The notes beneath the pieces are model-generated. The model was not told where the DNA came from. It worked only from the letters and a program-made list of their open reading frames with translations, and searched no databases. A program made the translations under genes and the position numbers. From Pseudomonas laurylsulfativorans (GTDB taxonomy: Bacteria; Pseudomonadota; Gammaproteobacteria; Pseudomonadales; Pseudomonadaceae): 64,000 nt of DNA. Shown here in pieces: positions 8,908 through 17,583 of the stretch (the stretch's first letter is position 1; every line of letters begins with the position of its first letter). The stretch lies in the NCBI RefSeq assembly GCF_002906155.1, contig NZ_MUJK01000003.1:682001-746000 (forward strand), read 5' to 3'.

Positions 8908-10278
8908 ATGGACGTCGAAAAAAGAAGCATTGAATTTGTACCCCTTTCAGAACGCTACGGTCATCCGCGGCGACTCTTCACCATCTGGTTCAGCGCCAAC
9001 ATGCAGGTAACAACGCTTGTTGTAGGTACCTTGGGTATCGTCGCTGGTTTGAGTCTGGCCTGGACGTGTATCGCGCTAATTTTGGGCTGTGCCATCGGAA
9101 CGGTTTTCATGGCTGCCCACTCGACCCAAGGGCCACACTTGGGCATCCCTCAAATGATTCAAAGTCGTGCGCAGTTCGGCGTCTTAGGGGCCGGATTTCC
9201 CCTTCTGATTAACTATGTTTCCTTCATCTTGTTCACAGCCGCCAATGGGGTGGTGATGAGGGATGCGATCAAATCCTTCATGGATGTAGGTGATAACACC
9301 GCCATCGTTCTGTTTGGACTGGTGTCCTTCATCATCGGATTCATCGGCTATGAACTGATTCACCGTCTTGGTGCGATCATGTCGGCTCTTTCCGGGATCA
9401 TCTTTTTGGTGGTCGCAGTGCTCGCACTCCAGAATCCGTTGCCGGTAGGTGCCATGGATCTAAACCAAGGCTTTACTCTGGCTGCGTTTGCACTGACTGT
9501 GACTCAAGCCGCATCCTGGACGCTTGGTTTCGGCCCATACGTTGCGGATTACTCTCGATACCTGCCTGCGAATATTTCAAGCAAGCAAACCTTCTGGTTT
9601 AGCTATGTGGGCAACCTTCTGGGAGCTGGTTTGGTGATGTTGTTGGGTGCTGTCTTGGCCACGATGTTCACTGACGTTACCTCCAACCCAGGTAACGCGA
9701 TCGCCAGCTTCTTCGGCCCATGGGGCAAGGTAGCAATGGTGGTCGTCGTGTTAGGTGTTCTGGAGATCAACTCGCTTAACCTCTATAGCGCTTACATGTC
9801 CGCGATGACCATTTTCTCAGGTTTGCGCGGTATGACGCGGATCAGCCGTAAAACTAAATTCATCGCAATGGGCTTCTCGGCGGTGGCTGCAACCGCTATC
9901 GCGATAGCTACCCAATACGACTTCAACGCCTATTTTGCCGACATCCTTATCGCACAGATCTATTTCCTGGTGCCTTGGAGCTCGATCAATCTGGCTGACT
10001 TTTATCTGGTCAAAAAGGGCAAGTACATCGTGGAAGACATGTACAACGTCGACGGCTCCTACGGTAAATACAACGTGTCCACCATGGTGATTTTCTTGAT
10101 TGGCGTGGCTTCGACAGTGCCGTTTATGGATATGTCGTTCTACCACAGCTATTTCGCGAAAATGATTGGGGCAGACGTTTCCTGGGTGCCAGCTCTGATT
10201 GTTCCAGCGGTGCTTTACGTTGGTTACGCTCGTTACAAAGCCAATCGTCCGTCTGCAGCGGTTCGCCAACCGGCCTAA
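8908..10278 (+). CDS. NCS1-family permease (purine-cytosine permease type)
   Basis: This membrane protein of about 456 residues has roughly 12 hydrophobic segments. The NCS1 hallmark HSTQGPHLGIPQMIQSRAQFG lies near residue 70, and the TLGFGPYVADYSRYLP motif follows mid-protein. The family imports nucleobases, allantoin, hydantoins, thiamine or pyridoxine; the exact substrate cannot be read here. The codons at 8905 and 8908 are both ATG, and the AGAGAGG box fits 8908 better. Two operators precede it, so it is probably a substrate-inducible uptake system of the regulon. It ends 218 nt before the first SDR. Confidence 0.88.
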   Translation: MDVEKRSIEFVPLSERYGHPRRLFTIWFSANMQVTTLVVGTLGIVAGLSLAWTCIALILGCAIGTVFMAAHSTQGPHLGIPQMIQSRAQFGVLGAGFPLLINYVSFILFTAANGVVMRDAIKSFMDVGDNTAIVLFGLVSFIIGFIGYELIHRLGAIMSALSGIIFLVVAVLALQNPLPVGAMDLNQGFTLAAFALTVTQAASWTLGFGPYVADYSRYLPANISSKQTFWFSYVGNLLGAGLVMLLGAVLATMFTDVTSNPGNAIASFFGPWGKVAMVVVVLGVLEINSLNLYSAYMSAMTIFSGLRGMTRISRKTKFIAMGFSAVAATAIAIATQYDFNAYFADILIAQIYFLVPWSSINLADFYLVKKGKYIVEDMYNVDGSYGKYNVSTMVIFLIGVASTVPFMDMSFYHSYFAKMIGADVSWVPALIVPAVLYVGYARYKANRPSAAVRQPA

Positions 10279-10348
10279 CGCCTTCCGATGAATCGTCACT
10301 AACAGGTGTCGCGAAGTAGAATATTTTTTGGTATCGTCTGGCTTGCTT

Positions 10349-10362
10349 TGTAATCGTTTACG
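10349..10362. promoter_or_regulatory. LacI-type operator
   Basis: TGTAATCGTTTACG lies between the NCS1 permease and SDR copy 1, 135 nt before the SDR start. Confidence 0.65.
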
Positions 10363-10496
10363 AGTCTGTCAGAGTTATCAGCCTTCTTTGCGTCACCGGC
10401 AGGGCTGAAGCATTGAGTTGATGAGTCGATCAGAGCCCGATGAGGGTTTCCAGCTCAAGTATTCAGGCATATCGAGATTAATTTGAGGAGCGTGTG

Positions 10497-11249
10497 ATGA
10501 AATTGAAAGACAAGGTAGCCCTGATTACTGGCGCAGGTGCTGGCATCGGTGAAGCAACTGCTCGACTGTTTGCGAGTGAGGGTGCAAAGGTAGTGGTCGC
10601 GGATCGCAACATTGAGCTTGCGCTTGCGGTGGCGGAGTCAATCGGCCCGCGAGCTTTTGCTGTGCAGGCTGATGTGGCAATTGCTGCGGAAGTGAAGGCG
10701 ATGGTTGAAAAATGCGTATCGCATTTTGGTGGGCTGGATATTCTGGTTAACAACGCAGGTTTCGGAACGCTGGGTACAGTCGTTACCTTAGAAGAAGACA
10801 CTTGGGATCAGGTTATCGACGTCAACCTCAAAGGCGTGTTCTTGTGCTCTAAGTTCGCCATTCCAGAGATCGTACGCCGCGGTGGTGGGGCAGTAGTTAA
10901 CTTGGCATCGACCATTTCTGTAGTCGGTATCAAAGATCGCGCTGCATATGTGGCTGCAAAGGGTGGTGTTGCGGCGCTAACCCGAGCCATGGCACTTGAC
11001 CATGCGTTGGAAGGTGTACGTGTGAACAGCGTGGCGCCTGGTGTTATCGCTTCAAGCTACTACGACAAGATCTTTGAAAGCGTCCCAGATCCAGTTGAGT
11101 TCAAGAAAGGTCTCGAAGCGCGTTCCCCCCTCAACAAGATGGGTGAGCCGATCGATATCGCGAATATGATCCTGTTCCTTTCGTCTGATGACTCAAGCTT
11201 CGCGACAGGCGCGATGTTCACCGTTGACGGTGGCTACACCGCCTGGTGA
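10497..11249 (+). CDS. short-chain dehydrogenase/reductase, copy 1
   Basis: This is a classical 250-residue SDR, an NAD(P)-dependent alcohol/carbonyl oxidoreductase. It has the cofactor motif TGAGAGIGEA near residue 11 with an acidic residue after beta-2 (VADRN) that favours NAD(H). NNAG lies near 85, the catalytic Ser-Tyr-Lys is in ASTISVVGIKDRAAYVAAKGG, and the VDGGYTAW terminus is FabG-like. The first ATG (10494) is followed by a second at 10497, which matches the start of the paralogue at 21656. The two paralogues differ at only about 35 positions. A strong hairpin follows at 11256. Confidence 0.9.
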   Translation: MKLKDKVALITGAGAGIGEATARLFASEGAKVVVADRNIELALAVAESIGPRAFAVQADVAIAAEVKAMVEKCVSHFGGLDILVNNAGFGTLGTVVTLEEDTWDQVIDVNLKGVFLCSKFAIPEIVRRGGGAVVNLASTISVVGIKDRAAYVAAKGGVAALTRAMALDHALEGVRVNSVAPGVIASSYYDKIFESVPDPVEFKKGLEARSPLNKMGEPIDIANMILFLSSDDSSFATGAMFTVDGGYTAW

Positions 11250-11255
11250 TTTTCT

Positions 11256-11280
11256 GCGAGCCACTACAGTGGTGGCTCGC
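11256..11280 (+). terminator. hairpin after SDR copy 1
   Basis: A 9-bp perfect stem (GCGAGCCAC / GTGGCTCGC) with a 7-nt loop begins 6 nt after the SDR stop. No T-run follows directly. A weaker AATGCC/GGCATT hairpin with T4 comes about 15 nt later. Confidence 0.6.
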
Positions 11281-11347
11281 GTCTCCAAACAATGCCTATG
11301 ATTAGGGCATTTTCAATTTCAAACTAGGTTCTGCTTGCGATCCGATA

Positions 11348-11361
11348 TGTAATCGATTACA
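11348..11361. promoter_or_regulatory. LacI-type operator (perfect palindrome)
   Basis: TGTAATCGATTACA is self-complementary over all 14 bases, the best copy in the window. It precedes the mini-gene at 11416 and the MFS gene at 11655. Confidence 0.75.
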
Positions 11362-11415
11362 TATAAACCTAGTGTTCAACCCCTCTAGTAAAAACAATTC
11401 TCAGGGGAGAAAGCT

Positions 11416-11581
11416 GTGCCTGCTATTTTCGAAAGTCCTACCCCAGCTCTCATCGAGCGCCTCTTGATACCACCCTTTTTGACCAATGGTTAGATCTCTT
11501 GGAACAGAACGTGCTGTGTTATCGCATCTCTCGCTGAGCGCGCCGCTCAAAGCCGAGATTGATGCCATTTTTCGCACCTGA
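11416..11581 (+). pseudogene. small broken gene behind an operator
   Basis: A GTG at 11416 follows a near-ideal AGGGGAGA ribosome site and opens MPAIFESPTPALIERLLIPP, stopping after 25 codons. In the +1 frame a plausible C-terminus (LSLSAPLKAEIDAIFRT) runs to a TGA at 11579-11581. Together they would form a protein of about 55 residues broken by one frameshift. I do not recognise the family. The strong start signals directly after the best operator suggest it was once expressed. Confidence 0.35.
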
Positions 11582-11654
11582 ATGACTGTCATAGTCATCG
11601 GTAAGGCAATGCTCTTTCTAGTCATTGTCGTGTATGGATACCTAAGAGGTAACG

Positions 11655-12851
11655 ATGCTGAATTCCAAGGTTTTAGGACGGGCAAGGGTAGCCACGTCTG
11701 TAATGTTCTTTGTCAACGGTACGGTGCTGGCGATCTGGGCGACAAACATTCCAGGGATGAAACAGGCGTTAGCCCTCACAGATTCGGAGCTAGGCTTTGC
11801 TTTGAGCGCATTTGCAGCGGGAACCATGCTGACGATGTACTTAGCTGGGGTTCTAGTGACGCGCTTGGGTAGTCGCAAAACTCTTCTAATGGGCGGCCTT
11901 CTAGTGGCGTTGTCGCTCCCGCTTTGTGCTATGGCAGAGTCGGCAGTCGCTCTGGCAGCAACAATCTTTTTACTAGGCGTAACCAATAGCATTCTTGATG
12001 TTTCGATGAACACGCATGGGGCGGTGATCGAGGCGCAAAAAGGGCGCCCATTGATGTCTTCCTTTCATGCCGTATTCAGCATTGGTGGCTTGGCTGGAGC
12101 ATCTACAGTCGCAACGTTATTGTCGGATAAGCTCGGTGTGATTCAGTGCCTTTCCATCGCCGGAGCGTTGATGGCAGTAGCGACATTGGTTGTTGCACGA
12201 TCGCTTGGAAATCTCCAGCCAGAGGTGACGGTTGGTGAGAGGGCGGCGGTGCAAAAAAGCTTTACCTGGCCAAACCGACTGTTGCTATGCATTGCTGGTT
12301 TGACGTTTCTGGCATTGTTCATCGAGCGCACTGTCATTGATTGGAGCTCGCTCTACCTGACCGATGTGAGCCATAGCAGCACGAATATCGCTGCTTTCGC
12401 CTTTGGTGCTTTCAGTCTGGCAATGGCCATTGGGCGTCTGTCGGGTGATTTCATGATCCGCCGATTTGGCATTAATTGGGTACTTACAGCGTCTGGGGCA
12501 GTAGGGGCTTTGGGTTTGGTGCTTGCCATACTCATACCTCAACCTGGGACTTCAATCGTTGGCTTTATCCTGGTGGGGATTGGACTGTCGAATATGACAC
12601 CCCTGCTTTATAGCCAGGCGAGCCGCGCATATCCTGGAGCACCAGGGTTGGGTTTAGCCATGAACGGCACTTTGGGATACGCTGGTTTCCTGCTGGCCCC
12701 ACCCGTAATTGGCTTTATGTCGGACTCGGTGGGCCTAAAAATGGCGATGATAGTTCCTGTGATTGCGTTCATGATGCTGATGAGCAGTCATCTGCGAAAG
12801 ACCAGAATTGATCGTCGCGGCGCACAGACTCGGTTGCTGCGTTCGGCTTGA
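11655..12851 (+). CDS. YbjJ-like MFS transporter, copy 3
   Basis: This 398-residue 12-helix MFS permease is preceded by GAGG. It is more diverged than the two copies at 4251 and 5873 but keeps their landmarks: FFVNGTVLAIWATNIPGMK near the N-terminus, DVSMNTHGAVIEAQKGRPLMSSFHAVFSIGG after helix 4, and ERTVIDWSSLYLTD in the second half. Its likely promoter carries the perfect operator at 11348. The gene ends 69 nt before the LysR regulator. The substrate is unknown. Confidence 0.85.
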   Translation: MLNSKVLGRARVATSVMFFVNGTVLAIWATNIPGMKQALALTDSELGFALSAFAAGTMLTMYLAGVLVTRLGSRKTLLMGGLLVALSLPLCAMAESAVALAATIFLLGVTNSILDVSMNTHGAVIEAQKGRPLMSSFHAVFSIGGLAGASTVATLLSDKLGVIQCLSIAGALMAVATLVVARSLGNLQPEVTVGERAAVQKSFTWPNRLLLCIAGLTFLALFIERTVIDWSSLYLTDVSHSSTNIAAFAFGAFSLAMAIGRLSGDFMIRRFGINWVLTASGAVGALGLVLAILIPQPGTSIVGFILVGIGLSNMTPLLYSQASRAYPGAPGLGLAMNGTLGYAGFLLAPPVIGFMSDSVGLKMAMIVPVIAFMMLMSSHLRKTRIDRRGAQTRLLRSA

Positions 12852-12920
12852 TTTTATTCGGTAGGTCAGCCTCATGCCTCGTTAGTCGAAGGCATCATTT
12901 CCGATTTTTAGGGGATGGTT

Positions 12921-13829
12921 TTGGATTATCTCGCGGCACTAACGGCCTTTGTTGAAGCAGCCAATGGCAACAATTTTTCTCGAGCTGCGGAGCGGCTCGG
13001 GATAAAGGCCTCCACGGTCTCGCGCTATATCAAGGATCTCGAGCAGGATCTCGGCATCGCCTTGTTCAATCGATCTACTCGCACTCTTCATTTGACCGAG
13101 GGTGGTCAGACGTTCCTTCATCACGCACGACGGGTGCTTACAGAGCTGGATAATGCCAAGGCGGCAACTTCAGCCCTTAATCAGCACCCGAGGGGCGTAC
13201 TTAAACTCAATGTGCCGCCTGCGTTTGCCAGACACCATTTGCTTCCAGTCCTGGGCAGTTTTCTTGAAAAATTTCCTGAGATCAAAGTCGACCTGACGCT
13301 GGAAGACGCGCACGTGAATTTGATCAACGCGGGCGTCGATCTTGCTATCAGAATCGGTGTCCTTCCCGACTCTAATCTCAAGGCACGGAGGATCGCGGAG
13401 GAGCAGATGGTGTTGTGCGTGAGCCCTTCATTTTCTGAGAGCCATGAGTCTCCAGTTACTCCTAATCATCTAGATGCGTATCCGCTGATTTGCGCGATGG
13501 CATCTTCTTTCGATGTTGCATTCGTGTGCGGGAATGAAACAGTCGACGTTATGCTGACGACAGAGTTGCGAATCAACGATCTGGATGCGCAATTGATAGC
13601 TGTGAAGGGTGGGTTAGGGGTGGCATTACTACCCAGTTGGCTTGTGGCTGAAAGCCTGAAAGAAGGTGAGCTAATCCAATGGATGCCCGAATGGAACTGC
13701 CAGCTCGCTCCGACTCCTGCTTCACTGTGGTTTATTTATCCACCTAAGCGAATAGTCTCTTCGAAAGTCCGTTGCTTTATCGACTTTATGGTCGAGCGCA
13801 TCGGTGATCCGCCCTATTGGCAACAATAG
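12921..13829 (+). CDS. LysR-family transcriptional regulator
   Basis: This LTTR of about 302 residues has an N-terminal HTH (FSRAAERLGIKASTVSRYIKDLEQDLGIALFNRSTR) and a C-terminal LysR-substrate domain of the CrgA-like group. The ATG at 12915 directly abuts the AGGGG box. The TTG two codons later (12921) has correct spacing and gives the common M-D-Y-L-A-A-L-T-A-F start, so I prefer it. It is convergent with the bicupin and shares a terminator with it. Its targets are not evident; the adjacent bicupin or MFS gene are candidates. Confidence 0.85.
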   Translation: MDYLAALTAFVEAANGNNFSRAAERLGIKASTVSRYIKDLEQDLGIALFNRSTRTLHLTEGGQTFLHHARRVLTELDNAKAATSALNQHPRGVLKLNVPPAFARHHLLPVLGSFLEKFPEIKVDLTLEDAHVNLINAGVDLAIRIGVLPDSNLKARRIAEEQMVLCVSPSFSESHESPVTPNHLDAYPLICAMASSFDVAFVCGNETVDVMLTTELRINDLDAQLIAVKGGLGVALLPSWLVAESLKEGELIQWMPEWNCQLAPTPASLWFIYPPKRIVSSKVRCFIDFMVERIGDPPYWQQ

Positions 13830-13865
13830 GCCCCGGCTCAGAAAAGATTCAAACCGGGGCTTTTT
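13830..13865. terminator. rho-independent terminator, LysR / bicupin
   Basis: The GCCCCGG stem pairs with CCGGGGC followed by T5 for the + strand. It lies between two convergent genes and probably serves both. Confidence 0.8.
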
Positions 13866-13866
13866 G

Positions 13867-14808
13867 TTAGCTGAATCGGATGTCCAGGGAGCGCAAGTGC
13901 GTCTGCAGTCCGGCGTCCTGGATCGGGATCAGATATGCCTCGGTATCCGACTCATTGAAGTGGGCGTGCCAGTAGCCAGGCGGTGTAACAAACGCTAGTC
14001 CAGGTGTCCAGTCGACTCGTGTCGGGTTGCGAATTTGACCGTTACTATCCAGTTCAGTGCCTACCAGGGTGTAGCAACCCTCTGGGCAATCAATGATGAA
14101 ATCCAGAGCGATCGATTGGTGCCGATGAGGTTTCTGGATCGAGCCCGCCGGCAGGATTCCGTACATTGCCCACAGTACGTGAGTCACAGTACGAGTCTGG
14201 GGGAAATTGCGATTACCCAGCAGAATACTGATTCGGCTTCGATCCTGAGCGCGGGGATCAGCGGCCGCTTCACGCAGTTTTGCGTTTGCCACGTCCGCAG
14301 GATAAAGCGTCGCATTGAAGCGATCTTCAGTAACCTTAACGCCCAGATAGCGAAGCAGCGGCTCATCATGCACATAGTAAAAGCGAGCGTCCGACGATGC
14401 CTTGAGCTCGGTGTGGTGCATTCCGGGCAACGCGATAAAGCATCCTTTTGTCCAGTCGAAGGTTTGATCTCCATAACTCAGACTTCCGTTGCCATCTATC
14501 ACGTACAACACTTGTGACGTCGCATTGGGAGCCAGGGTCAACGTATCGTTGGCGTTGAGCCTGATAAAGTTTGCGCACAGGCCAGGGCCAGTGGCTGGGC
14601 CTTCGCACCCCAAAGACTCACTGAGGTCGAGAGGTAGCAGTCGCGACGGGCCAGAGTCGTATAGCGATGATGGAAAGCAGTGGTAAGGAATTCGGCTGAT
14701 CAGATTTGCGCTGATTGGGTTTGCCGCTTTGCTGTACTCAAAATATTCGGCTTCAAGTTCGTGAGCAGCTAGCTCGACGCTTTGGGCAGGTTTAATTGCA
14801 GTGTTCAT
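13867..14808 (-). CDS. bicupin protein, gentisate-dioxygenase-like
   Basis: This 313-residue protein has two cupin halves. The N-terminal barrel (about 80-165) has an LPGMHHTEL segment, and the C-terminal barrel (about 220-300) has KPHRHQSIALDF and PPGYWHAHFNES with candidate metal-binding histidines. The arrangement recalls gentisate/salicylate-type ring-cleaving bicupins, but the first barrel lacks an obvious full metal set. Whether it opens a ring or acts on another compound is open. No LacI operator is visible upstream, so the neighbouring LysR protein may control it. Confidence 0.7.
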   Translation of the reverse strand: MNTAIKPAQSVELAAHELEAEYFEYSKAANPISANLISRIPYHCFPSSLYDSGPSRLLPLDLSESLGCEGPATGPGLCANFIRLNANDTLTLAPNATSQVLYVIDGNGSLSYGDQTFDWTKGCFIALPGMHHTELKASSDARFYYVHDEPLLRYLGVKVTEDRFNATLYPADVANAKLREAAADPRAQDRSRISILLGNRNFPQTRTVTHVLWAMYGILPAGSIQKPHRHQSIALDFIIDCPEGCYTLVGTELDSNGQIRNPTRVDWTPGLAFVTPPGYWHAHFNESDTEAYLIPIQDAGLQTHLRSLDIRFS

Positions 14809-15182
14809 TTCGCTTCACTCGTAATTAGAAAGTGATCATTACGCCGGTGTTCCAGCGCATCACGGTGAGATCACTATACGAACGTCGCTAGGAGCCATTA
14901 AGCGCCGCAGCGGAACAGGTGTTGTGCGAAAAAAGGCGTTGTCATTGCGCCTAGCCTGTCTTTTCGAAGGGGAAAGTGGTGTTAGGGGCAGCAAGAGATA
15001 GGCATGTCGCAGCTGCTTCTTGTAAATCGTCAACTTCAATTCGGCATTTACTTGGTGGTGATCAAGTCAAAGAGCGCCCACGCAAATCGACCGTCGTGAT
15101 TCGGTTCGATAAGCATTGGGTAGCAGGAGGTCAGGCGGGACGAGAGATGCCCGCCCTGAAGGTCAGTATATGGGCAAAAAGT
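14809..15182. other. intergenic, bicupin to hydrolase
   Basis: I see no gene in these 374 nt. A GGCGGG/CCCGCC hairpin lies at about 15134-15155. Confidence 0.4.
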
Positions 15183-15986
15183 CTACGAAACAGCCGGGTG
15201 TGCGGGCACTCGAGTATTTTGGGATGTGGCTTGGAAAAGCCAGTTTTCTATCTCGGTGACCATATATCTGATTACCTGCCGATGGGAAGAGTCGTTGGGG
15301 ATATCGTGGTAGCCGCCTGGTATTTCAATAGCCGTCGCGTTAGGCATCGTTTTGGCCCACGCTCGCGCTAATGCCGGCGGAGCAATTACATCGTGCTGAC
15401 CATTGATTAGTAGAACTGGAACCCTTAACTGAGCCAAACCTGATTTCAGAGTTTTGGTCATCGCGGAAATAGCCTCCCACATCGAGGGTTCTGCCGGGCC
15501 AGTGTCAAACTTGTACGGGTCATGTTGGAGCGCATCTAAGTAACCAGGATCTTGCGACATGATCAGTTCGATCTTATCGTCGATAACAGGTGGGCCTTCG
15601 AACGGAGTTCCTGTCAGCACAATGCCGATGGGCTCGGGCTCCAGCTCAAGTGCAATACTTGCCGCGGTGATGCCGCCCAAGGAGTGTCCACAAATTACTA
15701 GCGGCAATCTTGGGTACAAATGTCGAACAAGCCTTGTGAGGCTATTTGCGTTTGCGGACAACTGATCAATGGAGTCGAAGCGGCCAGATACGCCACCTGT
15801 TAACCCATGTCCTACATGATCAAGTGCCCAGACATCAAAGCCTGAGTGTACCAGTGCTGCGGCGAATCGGTGGTAGTGACCGCTGTGTTCGCCAAAACCA
15901 TGCAACAACAAAACAGCAGCGCGTGGTGTCTCACAGTCCCAATGTCGATAGTAAAAGCTACCGTCTGCATCGTGGTGAAATGGCAT
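15183..15986 (-). CDS. alpha/beta hydrolase, monoacylglycerol-lipase type
   Basis: This is a serine hydrolase of about 267 residues in the Hydrolase_4 family. The oxyanion region is LLLHGFGEHSGHYHRFAAAL, the nucleophile elbow GHSLGG, the acid is in LLINGQHDVIAPP and the histidine in PGGYHDIPND. I set the start at the ATG at 15986, preceded by GAAGG, rather than 16028. The family cleaves esters and lactones; here it may open an ester or lactone intermediate. The operator at 16098 lies 112 nt upstream, so LacI control is likely. lacI is the next gene upstream on the same strand. Confidence 0.85.
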   Translation of the reverse strand: MPFHHDADGSFYYRHWDCETPRAAVLLLHGFGEHSGHYHRFAAALVHSGFDVWALDHVGHGLTGGVSGRFDSIDQLSANANSLTRLVRHLYPRLPLVICGHSLGGITAASIALELEPEPIGIVLTGTPFEGPPVIDDKIELIMSQDPGYLDALQHDPYKFDTGPAEPSMWEAISAMTKTLKSGLAQLRVPVLLINGQHDVIAPPALARAWAKTMPNATAIEIPGGYHDIPNDSSHRQVIRYMVTEIENWLFQATSQNTRVPAHPAVS

Positions 15987-16097
15987 ATGTTCAGACCTTC
16001 TTGTTCTGCGCTTGGCGCAAGTCTTCAAACCAGGTTGGTCATGTCAGCCACTCAACTGGGATAGGAGGGCTAGGGCATGAGATCGTTTATAGATCAA

Positions 16098-16111
16098 TGT
16101 AAACGATTTCA
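16098..16111. promoter_or_regulatory. LacI-type operator
   Basis: TGTAAACGATTTCA has one mismatch to consensus. It lies between lacI and the hydrolase gene, upstream of the hydrolase. Confidence 0.6.
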
Positions 16112-16295
16112 TTGTTTTTTAGCAGCTTGTTAAACAGCCCGTCAAGCGCCGATTTGCACAATCAGTTTTGACGCAAAGAAGGATTGAAGCGGTCGAGGGA
16201 GGGCGGGCGGGGCAAATGACCTATGGGCTAGGCCATCGAATCCGCCGGCCAGGTTTGGCCGGCAGCGGAAAGAAGTTTTGGACTGATAAATTATA

Positions 16296-17324
16296 CTAGA
16301 TTGAGTGGCTGGACTGACGGATCATCAGTTGTGTCCCGAGTAGTAACGGTTTGATTTCAGTACCGTTTTTTAGATTTGCGATCAGTGCTTCTGCACTACG
16401 CAGCCCCATTTCTCCAGCGGGTATTGCAAGGGTCGTTAGCGGCGGCTCCAAATACTCGGCGAATTCAAGATTGTCATAGCCCACGACCGACATTTCCCTA
16501 GGCACGTCTATACCCAGTTTTTTGCAGGCTGATAGCACCCCAAAAGCGATGACATCACTGTTGCAAATGATGGCAGTGACCTCCGGACATTCCAGGCGGA
16601 TTCGGCGAAGCGTCTTCTCTCCGAACTCAATGGTGTACCCTCCGGCACTTTCATAGGTGAAGTGAGTGCACTTGGATTTGTGTTCCTTGAGTGCATCCAG
16701 AAATGCACTATGACGTGCTTGCTGGCGATCATTGCCTTGCATGGGGCCCGTTAGCATTGCCATATTTCGGTGCCCAAGTCCCAGCAAGTACTCGGTCAAT
16801 TGCTTTGTTGCCTGATAATTGTCAAAGCCAATGAATGGGAAAGACCTGTCCTCAAAATAGGAATATGTGCATACCACAGGCATGCGGTATTCCTTGAGGT
16901 AACGAGTCAGGTCAGGATCAGCAACATCGCCAACAATCAAAAGCGCCTCAGCTCCACGTTCCACTAGAAGCCTTACGCTCTCGTAAATCGAGTTTGAATC
17001 AAACCCGCAGCTCAGCACGTACACGACATACCCATACTCGGCGAGTTTGTCCTGGAAGCTTTTGACCATCGTTGCGTAGATCGAGTGATCGAGTGTAGGG
17101 ATGATTGCCCCAATAACATTCGTTTTTTGTAGTCTCAGAGCTTTGGCGGCAGAGTTGGGTGTGTAACCCATTTTACTCGCCGTCTGTAGGACTTTTTCCC
17201 GAACATCGTCTCGAACGTGATGGGGTAGGTTGAAGCTACGGGACACGGTAGCCACCGAAACACCTGCAGCTTTTGCCACATCAGTGACGTTCACACGTCC
17301 TGATGGTTTTCGCTTAATACTCAC
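16296..17324 (-). CDS. LacI/GalR-family regulator, probable master repressor of the block
   Basis: This 342-residue regulator has a LacI HTH and hinge (VTDVAKAAGVSVATVSRSFN, then GYTPNSAAKALR with the minor-groove A-K-A-L hinge helix) and a periplasmic-binding-like effector domain to the C-terminus. The start is GTG with GAGGA in front. It is the only LacI-type protein in the window. It lies centrally among about twenty palindromes of the form expected for this family (centre CG, TGTAA arms), so it is the natural owner of those sites. One site lies in its own control region at 17480. The effector is unknown. Confidence 0.9.
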   Translation of the reverse strand: MSIKRKPSGRVNVTDVAKAAGVSVATVSRSFNLPHHVRDDVREKVLQTASKMGYTPNSAAKALRLQKTNVIGAIIPTLDHSIYATMVKSFQDKLAEYGYVVYVLSCGFDSNSIYESVRLLVERGAEALLIVGDVADPDLTRYLKEYRMPVVCTYSYFEDRSFPFIGFDNYQATKQLTEYLLGLGHRNMAMLTGPMQGNDRQQARHSAFLDALKEHKSKCTHFTYESAGGYTIEFGEKTLRRIRLECPEVTAIICNSDVIAFGVLSACKKLGIDVPREMSVVGYDNLEFAEYLEPPLTTLAIPAGEMGLRSAEALIANLKNGTEIKPLLLGTQLMIRQSSHSI

Positions 17325-17479
17325 ACATATTCCTCATGATGGCGCATGCAGTTGAAGACGCGGAGTTTAGGACGGTACTGATATCGTTTTCCGCTCAACA
17401 CTGCTACTCGCTCCCTGGCGCTTTTCCAAGCTATATGGTTCGATTTTGCGACATCCAGCCTTTTCCCGCATCAAAAAAA

Positions 17480-17493
17480 TGCGAACGATTACA
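17480..17493. promoter_or_regulatory. LacI-type operator between lacI and treS
   Basis: TGCGAACGATTACA lies 156 nt before the lacI start and 91 nt before treS, suggesting autoregulation plus control of treS. Confidence 0.6.
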
Positions 17494-17583
17494 TTCGATC
17501 CTCACTCTCAATTGCTAGGTGCTGTTTTACGCTAGGAGCATGGCTCCGTCACCGAGTAAATCGAAAAAACGGGAGATTGATGA

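Noticed and set aside
14976..15371. 131-codon plus-strand frame
   Set aside because: Overlaps the end of the hydrolase gene in antisense, with no ribosome site and no family features.
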